A DNA stretch of 35,132 nucleotides from Ignavibacteriaceae bacterium. Lineage in GTDB: Bacteria; Bacteroidota; Ignavibacteria; Ignavibacteriales; Ignavibacteriaceae. Under the pieces are notes generated by a model, which was not told the DNA's origin, made no database searches, and saw nothing but the letters and a program-made list of their open reading frames with translations. The stretch is from assembly GCA_020848375.1 (NCBI GenBank), contig JADLAF010000161.1, positions 1 through 35,132 of the forward strand. Reading direction: 5' to 3'. The translations under genes were made by a program, and so were the position numbers. Positions 16,102 to 25,867 of the stretch are shown here, piece by piece; position 1 is the first letter of the stretch, and every line of letters starts with the position of its first letter.

Positions 16102-16131
16102 GCTTCAAAACTCTTTCGGAGAAGAGAAACT

Positions 16132-16461
16132 ATGCACTGGATTATACTTTTTATTGCCGGACTTTTTGAAATCGCCTGGGCGATCGGGATGAAGTACTCA
16201 GATTCATTTTCCAAACCGGGACCGGCAGTTTTTACCATCGTGAGTATGATTATCAGCTTTGCGCTTCTCGCTTACGCGATGAAATTCATGCCGGTTGGCA
16301 CCGCTTACGGGGTCTGGACCGGTATCGGCGCAGTAGGAACAGCCATTATGGGTATCATTCTGTTTAATGATCCCAAAGACCTGCCCCGGCTTTTTTTTCT
16401 GGGGATGATCTGTGTGGGGATTATCGGACTTAAAGCAGTTAGCGGCAGCCAGGAACCCTGA
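16132..16461 (+). CDS. gdx: guanidinium exporter, small multidrug resistance family (Gdx/SugE)
   Basis: This 109-residue inner-membrane protein has four hydrophobic helices and works as an antiparallel dimer, swapping protons for guanidinium. The sequence matches the SugE/Gdx branch and not EmrE. The central Glu13 lies in GLFEIAWAIGMKYSDSFS, with the branch-typical W16 and K21, followed by AMKFMPVGTAYGVWTGIGAVG. Length is normal. The ribosome binding site GGAGAAGAG is strong, and the leader has hairpins that may control access to it. Genes of this branch are often under guanidine riboswitches. The gene is followed after 53 bases by the htpX-type gene on the same strand, so the two could share a transcript. 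Confidence 0.93.
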   Translation: MHWIILFIAGLFEIAWAIGMKYSDSFSKPGPAVFTIVSMIISFALLAYAMKFMPVGTAYGVWTGIGAVGTAIMGIILFNDPKDLPRLFFLGMICVGIIGLKAVSGSQEP

Positions 16462-16514
16462 AACCTTTATAATTTGTTATCGTCTTATTAACCGGATTAA
16501 CAGAGAAGAATCGT

Positions 16515-17354
16515 ATGAATACCCTTAAAACAGTGTTTTTAATGACCGCCCTTATGGTCATGTTTATCGTAGTCGGCGGAATGTTAGGCGGGCAGACCGG
16601 AATGATTTTCGCCTTCATTATGGCTTTGGTAATGAATTTCGGCTCTTACTGGTTTTCTGATAAGCTGGTGCTCAAAATGTATGGAGCGCGTCAGGTCGGA
16701 GCGCAGGAGGTGCCGCAGCTTTACCGGATGATTGAGGAACTGGCCCATAATGCCCGGCTCCCAATGCCTAAGGTCTATGTTATGGACAGCACCACTCCTA
16801 ATGCTTTTGCAACCGGAAGAAATCCGGAGAATGCTGCCGTTGCAGTTACAACCGGAATCCTGAGGGTTCTTGACCAGAGAGAACTTGCGGGGGTAATTGC
16901 ACATGAGCTCGCCCATATAAGAAACCGTGATATCCTGACTGGCAGTATTGTGGCTGCATTCGTTTCAGCCATTACATTCCTGGCTCAGATGGCCGGATGG
17001 GCTGCAATGTTTTCACGCGGCAGTGATCGTGACGGAGACAGCGGCATAGGCGGACTGGTTATGATAATTGTTGCTCCAATAGCAGCTACTCTGCTTCAGC
17101 TTGCTATTTCACGCTCCAGGGAGTATGCCGCGGATGCTGATGGGGCAGCAATCAGCCATGACCCATTAGCACTTGCAAGTGCGCTTGACAAACTTTCACG
17201 AGCCAATGAAATTCAGCCGATGCAGGATGCTAAACCGGCTTCTGCTCACATGTTTATTGTAAGCCCGCTCACCGGTGGAGGAATTTCGAAACTCTTTTCA
17301 ACCCATCCCCCGATGGAAGAAAGAATTAAACGACTCAAACAGTTAGTCAGATAA
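16515..17354 (+). CDS. htpX: HtpX-type membrane zinc metalloprotease (M48 family)
   Basis: This 279-residue inner-membrane protease takes part in quality control of membrane proteins. Two membrane helices come first (about 5-22 and 28-46). The zinc site HELAH (130-134) in GVIAHELAHIRNRD follows, then two more hydrophobic segments (about 143-165 and 178-199) and the third ligand Glu203 in SREYAADADGA. The C-terminal STHPPMEERIKRL block is typical of HtpX. Length is a little under that of the E. coli enzyme. The gene follows gdx by 53 bases and ends just before a strong two-way terminator. Confidence 0.95.
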   Translation: MNTLKTVFLMTALMVMFIVVGGMLGGQTGMIFAFIMALVMNFGSYWFSDKLVLKMYGARQVGAQEVPQLYRMIEELAHNARLPMPKVYVMDSTTPNAFATGRNPENAAVAVTTGILRVLDQRELAGVIAHELAHIRNRDILTGSIVAAFVSAITFLAQMAGWAAMFSRGSDRDGDSGIGGLVMIIVAPIAATLLQLAISRSREYAADADGAAISHDPLALASALDKLSRANEIQPMQDAKPASAHMFIVSPLTGGGISKLFSTHPPMEERIKRLKQLVR

Positions 17355-17360
17355 ATTTGA

Positions 17361-17396
17361 AAAGGGCTGTTCCTTAAAAAGTACAGCCCTTTTTTT
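17361..17396. terminator. bidirectional terminator between htpX and the MetX-like gene
   Basis: AAAGGGCTGT (17361-17370) pairs perfectly with ACAGCCCTTT (17383-17392) around a 12-base loop. Seven T follow on the plus strand (17390-17396), and an A-run at the left side serves the minus strand. It separates two convergent genes. Confidence 0.9.
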
Positions 17397-17405
17397 AATA
17401 TATAT

Positions 17406-18470
17406 TTATCTCTGTAAAAATCCTTCTATCAGCCCCCTTGTTTCCTCCAACAGACAATTAACCGCCAGATGACCACAGTCGCTGTCAAAGAGATGCAGCC
17501 GGCAGCCGGTTTCCTCAGAAAGTTTCACCGAGGTTGAGGGATGAAGAATATGATCCTGTTTTGACACTATCAGAAAGGTATTTCCGTTTATTACATCCCC
17601 AATTGGTTTCCCTCCTTTGTGTTTATATATATCATGCCTGAGCATGGCATTTAACTGAACTATTTGATTCTGCGGGGTAAAAACAGCAGAGGGTTCGCGG
17701 AAAGACCGGCTCAGCAGTGTGTCAAACTGCTCCTGAGTTGTGTGCTGCACAAAATAATCTGGGGTTCTTCCTGTCAGACTGTTAAATAAATTAACAGACT
17801 TCATATATACTTTAGCCGGAACATCGTAGTCAATTCCTGACTGCATAACATTCAGCATCAGATTCCAGTAAAGCAGGTCATAGACTGATGGTTTTGGAGT
17901 GGGTACATAAGCAATGCACTTTTCTGCAAAGCCAGGGTATTGCACCATCCACTGCAGCGCCTGCATACTCCCCATTGAGCCCCCCATCACTGCATATATC
18001 CTTTTTAAGCCGAGATGCTGAGAAAGAAGAACATATTGTGAGGTTACCATATCAGCTATTGTAAGTGCATTAAACCCCGGAAGGTTTCTCTGATCACCGT
18101 GTGAGGGGGAAGTTGATACACCGTTGCCCACCGCATCAATAAGAATTACATACCGGTCTGTGGTATCAATCAATTTATTGCTCCCCAGTAAATTGTGTAG
18201 ATTTTCACTCACACCGCCAAACCAGGTGAGATAAACAATCACATTTGATGAGTCGTTGTTCAGCTTCCCGGAGGTACGGTAGCCGACTTTACAGTCATAA
18301 ATTACATCCCCCGACTGCGTCTTCAGATTTCCGATTTCAGCAAACCGCTGAATATTCTGGGCACCCAAAGAGGAGCTTGCAATCAACAGAATTAGAATAT
18401 ATTTCATAAGCGATGTATCTCTTTTGCTTTCTCCTGTCGATAATAGTCTGTTGCTTATTCGGATAGTCAT
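17406..18470 (-). CDS. exported alpha/beta hydrolase of the homoserine acyltransferase (MetX) fold
   Basis: This 354-residue protein keeps the MetX-type triad: nucleophile Ser165 in GGSMGS, Asp306 in SKQDHILHP and His334 in DCGHLAVN. The motif TWFGGVSENLHNLLG and the FNALTIADMV block also match MetX. It carries a signal peptide (MKYILILLIASSSLGAQ), so it works outside the cytoplasm and is unlikely to make methionine precursors. The acyl substrate is unknown. The first ATG overlaps the upstream TGA (ATGA), but the signal peptide begins at residue 22 (18407), and AGAGA lies at a suitable distance before that. If the long start is used, 21 basic residues precede the signal peptide, so 18407 is a plausible true start. 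The gene is the second of a coupled pair with the phosphodiesterase. Confidence 0.85.
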   Translation of the reverse strand: MTIRISNRLLSTGESKRDTSLMKYILILLIASSSLGAQNIQRFAEIGNLKTQSGDVIYDCKVGYRTSGKLNNDSSNVIVYLTWFGGVSENLHNLLGSNKLIDTTDRYVILIDAVGNGVSTSPSHGDQRNLPGFNALTIADMVTSQYVLLSQHLGLKRIYAVMGGSMGSMQALQWMVQYPGFAEKCIAYVPTPKPSVYDLLYWNLMLNVMQSGIDYDVPAKVYMKSVNLFNSLTGRTPDYFVQHTTQEQFDTLLSRSFREPSAVFTPQNQIVQLNAMLRHDIYKHKGGKPIGDVINGNTFLIVSKQDHILHPSTSVKLSEETGCRLHLFDSDCGHLAVNCLLEETRGLIEGFLQR

Positions 18471-19678
18471 TTAAGTATATACACGATTTGTTCTAATTTG
18501 CCCTCAGCTTTTGGAGAGGGCTCTACTCCGTAAATTTTGCAAAGAAGCGGATAGATATCAAGATTAGACAAGGTGCCCGACTTAAAACCATTTCTGAATG
18601 ATGGTCCCTGTGCAAAAAAGATGCCATGCATATCAGCATGAAAGTTTTCATACCCATGATTCCCGCCTCTTCGCACCACATAGCTGTAATTCTTTGTCGC
18701 TTCGGAGACTAACGACCAACCCATATCAGCAATGATAAGGATGTCTCTCAAATAGGGGTGATTTTTAATCCTCAGATAGTCGGGTATATCTTCACGTTTG
18801 TAAGCACAAAACGGAAGTCCGGGGGCAGATAGCTTTTCCATGATTGAGGGTATCTCTGTTTCCTCAGCCGCTATCAGCATAACCGGTCCGGAGTCAATGA
18901 ATTTGCATTTAATACCCGGCAGCAACGATTCAACATTATATACTCTATCAGGTGAAGTTTCAGCCATACCATGATCTGACACTACAATGATATTTAAACT
19001 GTCTTTTAGTGATGACTCATCACGTTTTGCAACAATGATACCCAGCAGTGAGTCCAATTCCCTGATAGAAAGATTAACTTCAGCCGAATTTGGTCCGAAT
19101 CCGTGTCCCTTTGTATCAGTGCGGTCAAAGTAAAGCGTTATAAACTTCGGCCGCTTTTCAAACGGGAGACTAAGCCATTCAAAAACTCTGTTGATGCGCT
19201 CTATATACGGCTTTTCGTGCTCATACTGCATGAAGTATGAAGGATGCCTTCCTTCTTCTCTTACTTCTGAGCCGGGCCAAAAATAACTTGCAGTGGTGAT
19301 GTTGTTTTTTTCAAGAGTTTCCCAGATTGCCTCACCCCAGTACCATTTACCGGAGCGAACAGCATTGGTATCGCCTAACCGGTACTTCTCCCCCGTGAAC
19401 GGATTTTCAAATGAGTTAGCCATCAGACCATGTTTTTCGGCTGTCATGCCGGTAACAATAGTGTAATGATTCGGAAAAGTTTTTGATGGAAAAATCGGTC
19501 TAAGCGAAAGTGCTGAGACTCCCTCAGCCGCTATTTTGTTAAGAGTGGGGGTTATACCGCGTGAGGGATAGTCCCATCTGAATCCGTCAAAAGAAACGAG
19601 CAGAACGTATGGTTTCTGACTCTGCTGTGCAAAAGCAGAGAGGATGAGAAAAAGCGAAATTATGATATATTTGTTCAT
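18467..19678 (-). CDS. exported type I phosphodiesterase/nucleotide pyrophosphatase (ENPP-like)
   Basis: This 403-residue enzyme has a signal peptide (residues 1-18) and the alkaline-phosphatase-fold metal site. Asp31 is in VSFDGFRWD, and the nucleophile Thr67 in PSKTFPNHYTIVTG. Further ligands lie in YFDRTDTKGHGFGP, in VSDHGM and in the NHGYENF/DMHG segment. This set is typical of ENPP/PF01663 enzymes, which hydrolyse phosphodiester or pyrophosphate bonds in nucleotides or lipids. It is probably periplasmic. The gene is first in a two-gene operon, its TGA overlapping the next ATG, and it diverges from the small membrane-protein gene across only 32 bases. The substrate cannot be predicted. 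Confidence 0.92.
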   Translation of the reverse strand: MNKYIIISLFLILSAFAQQSQKPYVLLVSFDGFRWDYPSRGITPTLNKIAAEGVSALSLRPIFPSKTFPNHYTIVTGMTAEKHGLMANSFENPFTGEKYRLGDTNAVRSGKWYWGEAIWETLEKNNITTASYFWPGSEVREEGRHPSYFMQYEHEKPYIERINRVFEWLSLPFEKRPKFITLYFDRTDTKGHGFGPNSAEVNLSIRELDSLLGIIVAKRDESSLKDSLNIIVVSDHGMAETSPDRVYNVESLLPGIKCKFIDSGPVMLIAAEETEIPSIMEKLSAPGLPFCAYKREDIPDYLRIKNHPYLRDILIIADMGWSLVSEATKNYSYVVRRGGNHGYENFHADMHGIFFAQGPSFRNGFKSGTLSNLDIYPLLCKIYGVEPSPKAEGKLEQIVYILK

Positions 19679-19710
19679 GTGTTCTCACGATAATTTATAA
19701 AACGAATTCA

Positions 19711-20256
19711 ATGTTTAACCGTACACTGATTCTTATTGTATTGTTGAGCAGTTTAATGACTGCACAGATGTATCTATCATCCGCAGGGGCTTCAGTCGGT
19801 TTTGCAAACTTTTCCGGACTCAGTGCCCGACAGACTGGCTTTGTCATAATACCTTCAATTGAAGCCGGCTTTAAAGGTACTCCGGGGTATTTTCTTTCCG
19901 GTTCATTTATCAGTGTCAGAAATACCGGCATCCTCATTCCCGAAATCCGCACGGGCAAATATTACGGCTCGCTTCTGGGTGCGGCGGCTGAACTGCAAAT
20001 CAGACAGCCGCTTACCAAAGCTTTATATATACAGGGCTCAGGAGGTCTTATCTATCTTTTCGATAAAAGCGCGCCTGATGTAAATGTCTGGTCTGCCGGA
20101 CTGGTCTTCGGTGTATCAGCCGGGCTTGATCTTAAGCAGGCGGACTTAAGCAGAAGCGCCTTTCGCATCACCGCCGGTGTTTCGACTGCATTCACACTTG
20201 AAACCACATTCCCGGAGTACCAGGCCATAACCATCGGGTTTTTCTTTCCGTTGTGA
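19711..20256 (+). CDS. small outer-membrane-like protein of unknown function
   Basis: This 181-residue protein has a signal peptide (MFNRTLILIVLLSSLMTAQ). The rest consists of alternating short strands with glycines and aromatic residues (GKYYGSLLGAAAELQI, YIQGSGGLIYLF) and ends GFFFPL. This looks like a small beta-barrel, although the terminal residue is Leu and not Phe. I recognise no family. No clear ribosome binding site precedes the ATG. Only 32 bases separate it from the divergent phosphodiesterase gene, so its promoter must reach into that gene. Its stop is two bases from the stop of the convergent receiver/ATP-grasp gene. Confidence 0.7.
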   Translation: MFNRTLILIVLLSSLMTAQMYLSSAGASVGFANFSGLSARQTGFVIIPSIEAGFKGTPGYFLSGSFISVRNTGILIPEIRTGKYYGSLLGAAAELQIRQPLTKALYIQGSGGLIYLFDKSAPDVNVWSAGLVFGVSAGLDLKQADLSRSAFRITAGVSTAFTLETTFPEYQAITIGFFFPL

Positions 20257-20258
20257 GG

Positions 20259-23243
20259 TTACTCCTCCCTCGGCTTCAGTATTACTCCTTTGCTCTTATG
20301 TCCGTTTATCTTCACTTCAATCGGATGATCAAACCGGATATGCTTTGTATATACCATCTCCTCAAGCGGCTGCTTCGAACGAAGCCATGACCAGTCAATA
20401 AATCCGCTTTTTTTATCAGGATGCACGGTAAAGTACCCCACTCTGAATGAGGTTATATTCTGGAAAAAATGAGAGCCCTGTGAGGGTGTGACAGTAAAAT
20501 CCTTAAAATCAGACTCAACAATAACAGCCGCGCCTGAAATCTGATCCCAGGTGACGGGAATACCCAGCCAGTCGTCCTTGCTGCCCCAGCGCCCGACCCC
20601 GATGAGTATATACGGCTTCTTCTCTGCGAGCATCTTTGAGTTAAATCTGCTTACTTCCAGCGCAACCTCGCGGCTTTTACCACGGTCAAATGTATCAAGA
20701 TCAACCAGTATTACATCATGAATGCCGGTTATTATGCCGTTGCCCAGCACCTGTTCACTGTAGGCAATCATCTCACTTTTTTTAATATGACCTATCTTCA
20801 ACTCCTCCGCTTCGCTGCTGATTACAAGTGGCCTCATTTGCAGCATTGCAAATTCTGCCGGCTGATTACCCTCCGGCTCAAGATTAACAGCAAATTCAAT
20901 TTCAACCTGTGCACCCATTCCCCAGGCACCCATTGTAAGCAGCAGGTTCAATATTTCAGCGAGCGGGAACACTTTATGTTTAAAGATCGGAGCGAATGTT
21001 ACAACTCTTTCCCCTTTGCGCGAAAGTCCGTCAAACACCGCTTCATTCTCAGGTGAATAGGTTGAACCAACATAAGCAAGGGTTCCGTCTTCCTCGGCCT
21101 GATCAAGTGAGTGTCTTGTTACATAAACCTCTGCATCTACCTGAGGACTGAGCCGCGCGATTGAATTCAGATCAAGAGCAAAAAACTCCTGCTGTGAGTT
21201 TCTCATTGTCTCTTTCGGTGAATAAAACTGCAGCAGGTGTTTAGGATACTTCGGACAAAACCTTACCGTGTTCCCCCCTTCAACAACCCATCTGCCAAGA
21301 CCCAGCGCTGCATAAGCTATTCCGTCTGATGACTTCTGAGGTGCTACAGGATAAAAATTATATGACTTTGCCACACCAGCAAAATGCGGATAAAACCGAC
21401 CGTCAAATTTTGCACCTACCAGTCGCTGAACAACTACCGCCATCTTTTCTTCCTCAAGCCGGTATGAAGTTGCTTTCATATAATCCTTTGAGGATTTAAA
21501 AAATGTTGAAGCATAAACAAACTTTATTGCTTTCAGAAGTTCGTCAAGCCGTGTCTCAGGATCGGGATTATTATTCGGGATCATGCAGGTCTGATATACA
21601 CCGGCAAAGGGCTGAAACTGTGAGTCTTCAAGCAAACTTGATGAACGCACGGCAAGAGGCATTTGCATCAATGAAATAAACTCGCGCAGCTTTTCAACAA
21701 TTTCATCCGGAAAGTGAGGTGCATTTAAGAAACGTTCAAGTATAACTTTATCATCTTCCTCAGTCAGTCCGAACTGTTCAAGATTATTCATATCAAGAAA
21801 TGAGTCAAACACTCCGGTAGCAACCACTACTGCTGAGGGAACGATCAGCTCAACTCCCTCAAACTTATTCCTGATATGATGATTGTTTATCAGGTTATTA
21901 ATAAACCCAAGACCGCGGGCTTTTCCGCCGAGTGAACCGGAACCGATTCTTGCAAAACTGTTCTTAGGATTAAAAGACTCACGGCTGAAATCTGTAATAA
22001 CCCCCCTCTGACGCAGCTCCCGGTATATCTCCATGGTTTCAATCAGCTTCAGACGCAGGTCGTTGACTGATGCAAAATCAGACAGCTTTTTGGGACGAAG
22101 CTGGTTCGCCAGCCAAAACTCAGTACGCGCTTTCAGCCAGTTTGAGAAATGATTCCGGTCAGCATGATATTTGACCGCATCATCCGGCACAACCCGCAGA
22201 ACATCTTCCATCTGCTGCAAATTTGACGCTCTACCTACTTCATTACCGTCTGTGGTTCTGAACACAAAATCACCAAAGCCGAAATTGTTCAGCATGAACT
22301 CACTCAGATCATGCAGCAGCCGTGGTGAACCTTTGAGCAGGAAAGCCGCGCCAATCTGATATGCGGTCTGTTCAAATTCGTTTGTGCTTGACTGCACCAG
22401 AATTGATATATCAGGGTGCTTCTCCTTTACCGCACGCGCCAGTTTAATGCCTGCCTGCGGGTCACGCTCTCCTCCCTTTTTGAAATTATTGTCGGTTATA
22501 ATGCCGAGTATATAATCACTGTATTTCTCATAATATCCCCACGCTTCCTCATAAGTAGTCGAAAGAAGAATTTTTGGTCTTGCCCTCATCCTCAGATATT
22601 TATGGGTGAGGTTTATTCCCTCCTGAATAAGACGCTGCGACTGTCTGAAAATTTCCTGATATATTTGAGGCAGATACGCACTGTAAAACTTGATATTATC
22701 CTCAACAAGAATAACTACCTGCACGCCCACGTTTTTTGCATCATTTTCCACATTGCGCTTATCTTCAACGCATTTGATAATGGCAATCAGAAGCCGGTAG
22801 TCACCGTTCCAGATAAAAATATTTTCAAAGACTGAGATATCGTAGTTGTCAGTAAGTTCTTTGCGCTCTTTATTGTCATAAGCAAGAAGTACGATAGGAG
22901 TATCAGAGCCGGATTTTTTCATCTTTTCGGCAAAGCGCACCGGATGCATGTCTTCAATGTGCAGCGTTATGATAATCAGGTCAAAATCTATTTCAGCCCC
23001 CACCACTTCAAGAGCTTCGGCGCCAGTGGTAACATGAGTGATCTCAGGGGCCTGACTGAGATTAAGCACCTGATATTCTTCTCTGATAAGTTCATACAGC
23101 CGGCCGTCTTCCTCAAAGAGATAACTGTCATAGAGTGAGGATACCAGCAGAATTTCGCGCACCTTATAGCGCATCAGCTTCTGAAACCGTTTTATCCTGT
23201 TCTGGTATATATCTTCAAGCTGGTGGCTGTCAAATTTATCCAT
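20259..23243 (-). CDS. two receiver-like domains fused to a PPDK/PEP-synthase-type ATP-grasp domain
   Basis: This is a 994-residue cytoplasmic protein. Residues about 28-165 form a receiver-like domain whose phospho-acceptor site is Thr93 in DLIIITL, so it is probably inactive. Residues about 173-330 form a second receiver-like domain with acidic E181/D182 (LVEDN), candidate acceptor Asp251 (GIITDN), a Ser/Thr site (VQSST) and Lys304. About 430-800 is a pyruvate-phosphate-dikinase-type ATP-binding domain (GSLGGKARGLGFIN with Lys441, AVRSSSLLEDSQFQPFAGVYQT, AMLQMRPLV). The swivelling phosphohistidine domain and PEP-binding barrel are absent. Instead a C-terminal region of about 190 residues (GVGRWGSKDDWLGIP, TPSQGSHFFQN) follows, of unknown role. 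Such proteins are labelled PEP/pyruvate-binding. A full PEP synthase reaction is not expected; a signalling or phosphotransfer role is possible. Confidence 0.85.
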   Translation of the reverse strand: MDKFDSHQLEDIYQNRIKRFQKLMRYKVREILLVSSLYDSYLFEEDGRLYELIREEYQVLNLSQAPEITHVTTGAEALEVVGAEIDFDLIIITLHIEDMHPVRFAEKMKKSGSDTPIVLLAYDNKERKELTDNYDISVFENIFIWNGDYRLLIAIIKCVEDKRNVENDAKNVGVQVVILVEDNIKFYSAYLPQIYQEIFRQSQRLIQEGINLTHKYLRMRARPKILLSTTYEEAWGYYEKYSDYILGIITDNNFKKGGERDPQAGIKLARAVKEKHPDISILVQSSTNEFEQTAYQIGAAFLLKGSPRLLHDLSEFMLNNFGFGDFVFRTTDGNEVGRASNLQQMEDVLRVVPDDAVKYHADRNHFSNWLKARTEFWLANQLRPKKLSDFASVNDLRLKLIETMEIYRELRQRGVITDFSRESFNPKNSFARIGSGSLGGKARGLGFINNLINNHHIRNKFEGVELIVPSAVVVATGVFDSFLDMNNLEQFGLTEEDDKVILERFLNAPHFPDEIVEKLREFISLMQMPLAVRSSSLLEDSQFQPFAGVYQTCMIPNNNPDPETRLDELLKAIKFVYASTFFKSSKDYMKATSYRLEEEKMAVVVQRLVGAKFDGRFYPHFAGVAKSYNFYPVAPQKSSDGIAYAALGLGRWVVEGGNTVRFCPKYPKHLLQFYSPKETMRNSQQEFFALDLNSIARLSPQVDAEVYVTRHSLDQAEEDGTLAYVGSTYSPENEAVFDGLSRKGERVVTFAPIFKHKVFPLAEILNLLLTMGAWGMGAQVEIEFAVNLEPEGNQPAEFAMLQMRPLVISSEAEELKIGHIKKSEMIAYSEQVLGNGIITGIHDVILVDLDTFDRGKSREVALEVSRFNSKMLAEKKPYILIGVGRWGSKDDWLGIPVTWDQISGAAVIVESDFKDFTVTPSQGSHFFQNITSFRVGYFTVHPDKKSGFIDWSWLRSKQPLEEMVYTKHIRFDHPIEVKINGHKSKGVILKPREE

Positions 23244-23287
23244 GCATCCGCTTTTCGTTAATCAGTAAAAATAACATGACCGAATAT

Positions 23288-23322
23288 AAAAAAAAAGAGG
23301 ATGCTGATGCATCCTCCTTTTT
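23288..23322 (-). terminator. terminator of the glutamate dehydrogenase gene
   Basis: Read on the minus strand, GAGGATGC, loop ATCA, GCATCCTC pairs perfectly over eight bases (23297-23316). It is followed by nine T (23296-23288). It sits 24 bases after the gdhA stop and can also stop plus-strand transcription. Confidence 0.93.
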
Positions 23323-23339
23323 GAAAACAACACAACTGG

Positions 23340-24689
<1,350 letters not shown>

Positions 24690-24764
24690 CTAAAACTATG
24701 CTTTCTGGAAAATTTGGATTGATATGGATATGTGTTTAAAAAGGAGGGCATAATGGTTGGATGT

Positions 24765-24778
24765 GCCTGAAATCAGGC
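24765..24778. promoter_or_regulatory. 14-base palindrome upstream of gdhA
   Basis: GCCTGA-AA-TCAGGC is a perfect inverted repeat with a two-base centre, about 85 bases upstream of the gdhA start. The spacing suits a dimeric repressor or activator site better than an RNA hairpin. Confidence 0.3.
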
Positions 24779-24960
24779 CAGAGCAAGGTAAAGGAACAGG
24801 TTTCCTTCTTCTTTTTCTGATCAACGTACTCCTCTTGAAAAATCTTTTGTACTCAAGAAACTTAAGCAAAAATTCACTCACAAGCCATCACTTTCGGCAG
24901 GCGAAGACCTGTCTTTATCCGCAAAAACGTTCCACTGCCCCCTTAATAAATTAGTTCTTT

Positions 24961-24966
24961 ATTATA
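24961..24966 (-). promoter_or_regulatory. possible -10 box for gdhA
   Basis: The minus strand reads TATAAT, a perfect match to the general -10 consensus. A good -35 at normal spacing is not visible, so this is weak support. Confidence 0.25.
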
Positions 24967-25074
24967 GTCAGCTTAATTTATAAGGAAAATCACAAGAAAA
25001 TCTAAAATATATTCAGTGAAAAGAAGAAAGAATCTAAAGATTTAATAAATGTGATGAGCAAATCAACTTCCGAT

Positions 25075-25848
25075 TTATATATCAGGGTTTAGCACTTTAA
25101 GCACTTTCTGATGAAGCCCGGAAGAAGCTGCTATTACGCTATCCCCGGTTTCAGCACTACCCCCGTAATAATCGGTAATTACCCCACCGGCCCCCCTGAT
25201 AACGGGTATTACCGCCATGGTATCCCACAAGTGCATGATTGGGTCAATCATGATATCAGCATATCCGGTTGCAAGAAGATAGTAACCGTAGCAGTCACCC
25301 CAGTTCCGGTAAATTTTTACCTGCCGCATCAGATTTTCAAACGATTGAAGATTACGATATTTTGCTATATTCAGGTGATCTGTTGTCAGCAGAACCGAAT
25401 CCTCAAGCATTTTCGTTTCGCGAACCCTTACCGAAATTCCGTTTAACTTTGCGGTCTGATTATCACCGATCAAAAATTCATTCAAAACCGGCTGGTTAAT
25501 TACGCCAAGGACCGGTTTCCCGTTTTTTGTAAGAGCAATCAGTGTGCCAAATGTTACCGTTCCGCAAATAAAGCTTTTTGTACCGTCAATCGGGTCAAGA
25601 ATCCACTGCCACTCAGCACCGCCATTATGGATGCCAAACTCTTCGCCAAGTATTCCGTGCTCGGGGAACTCCCTCATAATCATTTCGCGCAGTTTTTCCT
25701 CAGCGGAGCGGTCTGCTATAGTTACCGGAGAGTCATCCTGTTTGGTTTCTGTCAGGACTCCCGTGCGGAAATATTTTCTGATAATTTTTCCGCTCTCATC
25801 GGCAAGCAGACGAAGGAAGGGTTCAAACTCATTTTTATAATTCATCAT
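25075..25848 (-). CDS. hisN: histidinol-phosphatase-like inositol monophosphatase family enzyme
   Basis: This 257-residue metal-dependent phosphatase has ILGEEFG (Glu69, Glu70), the metal site WILDPIDGTKSF (85-90 core) and a C-terminal HLWDTMAVIPVIRGAGG block with the third aspartate. The phrases SFICGTVTFGTLIAL and RNWGDCYGYYLLATGYADIMIDP match the histidinol-phosphatase branch more closely than inositol or 3'-phosphoadenosine phosphatases, so histidinol phosphate is the best guess for substrate. No other histidine gene is in the window. It is the last gene of an operon, 19 bases after the response regulator. No Shine-Dalgarno motif is seen before the tandem ATGATG start, so translation may be coupled to the gene upstream. 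Confidence 0.88.
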   Translation of the reverse strand: MMNYKNEFEPFLRLLADESGKIIRKYFRTGVLTETKQDDSPVTIADRSAEEKLREMIMREFPEHGILGEEFGIHNGGAEWQWILDPIDGTKSFICGTVTFGTLIALTKNGKPVLGVINQPVLNEFLIGDNQTAKLNGISVRVRETKMLEDSVLLTTDHLNIAKYRNLQSFENLMRQVKIYRNWGDCYGYYLLATGYADIMIDPIMHLWDTMAVIPVIRGAGGVITDYYGGSAETGDSVIAASSGLHQKVLKVLNPDI

Positions 25849-25867
25849 ATATATTGGCGGAGAGGAG

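Noticed and set aside
15878-16131. Known guanidine-I, -II or -III riboswitch before gdx
   Set aside because: I looked for ACGR tetraloop hairpin pairs and the conserved ykkC words and did not find them by eye; only generic hairpins are seen.
15957-16238. 93-codon minus-strand frame overlapping the gdx start
   Set aside because: It runs antisense through the well-supported gdx gene and its leader, and its protein has no recognisable features.
17406-18470. Methionine biosynthesis gene metX
   Set aside because: The fold and triad match, but the signal peptide places the enzyme outside the cytoplasm and no methionine gene is nearby.
20259-23243. Phosphoenolpyruvate synthase (ppsA)
   Set aside because: The phosphohistidine domain and the PEP-binding barrel are missing; only the ATP-binding part is shared.
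24696-24881. 61-codon minus-strand frame upstream of gdhA
   Set aside because: It starts at GTG without a ribosome binding site, has a biased basic composition and overlaps the hairpins of the gdhA leader; it looks like chance.
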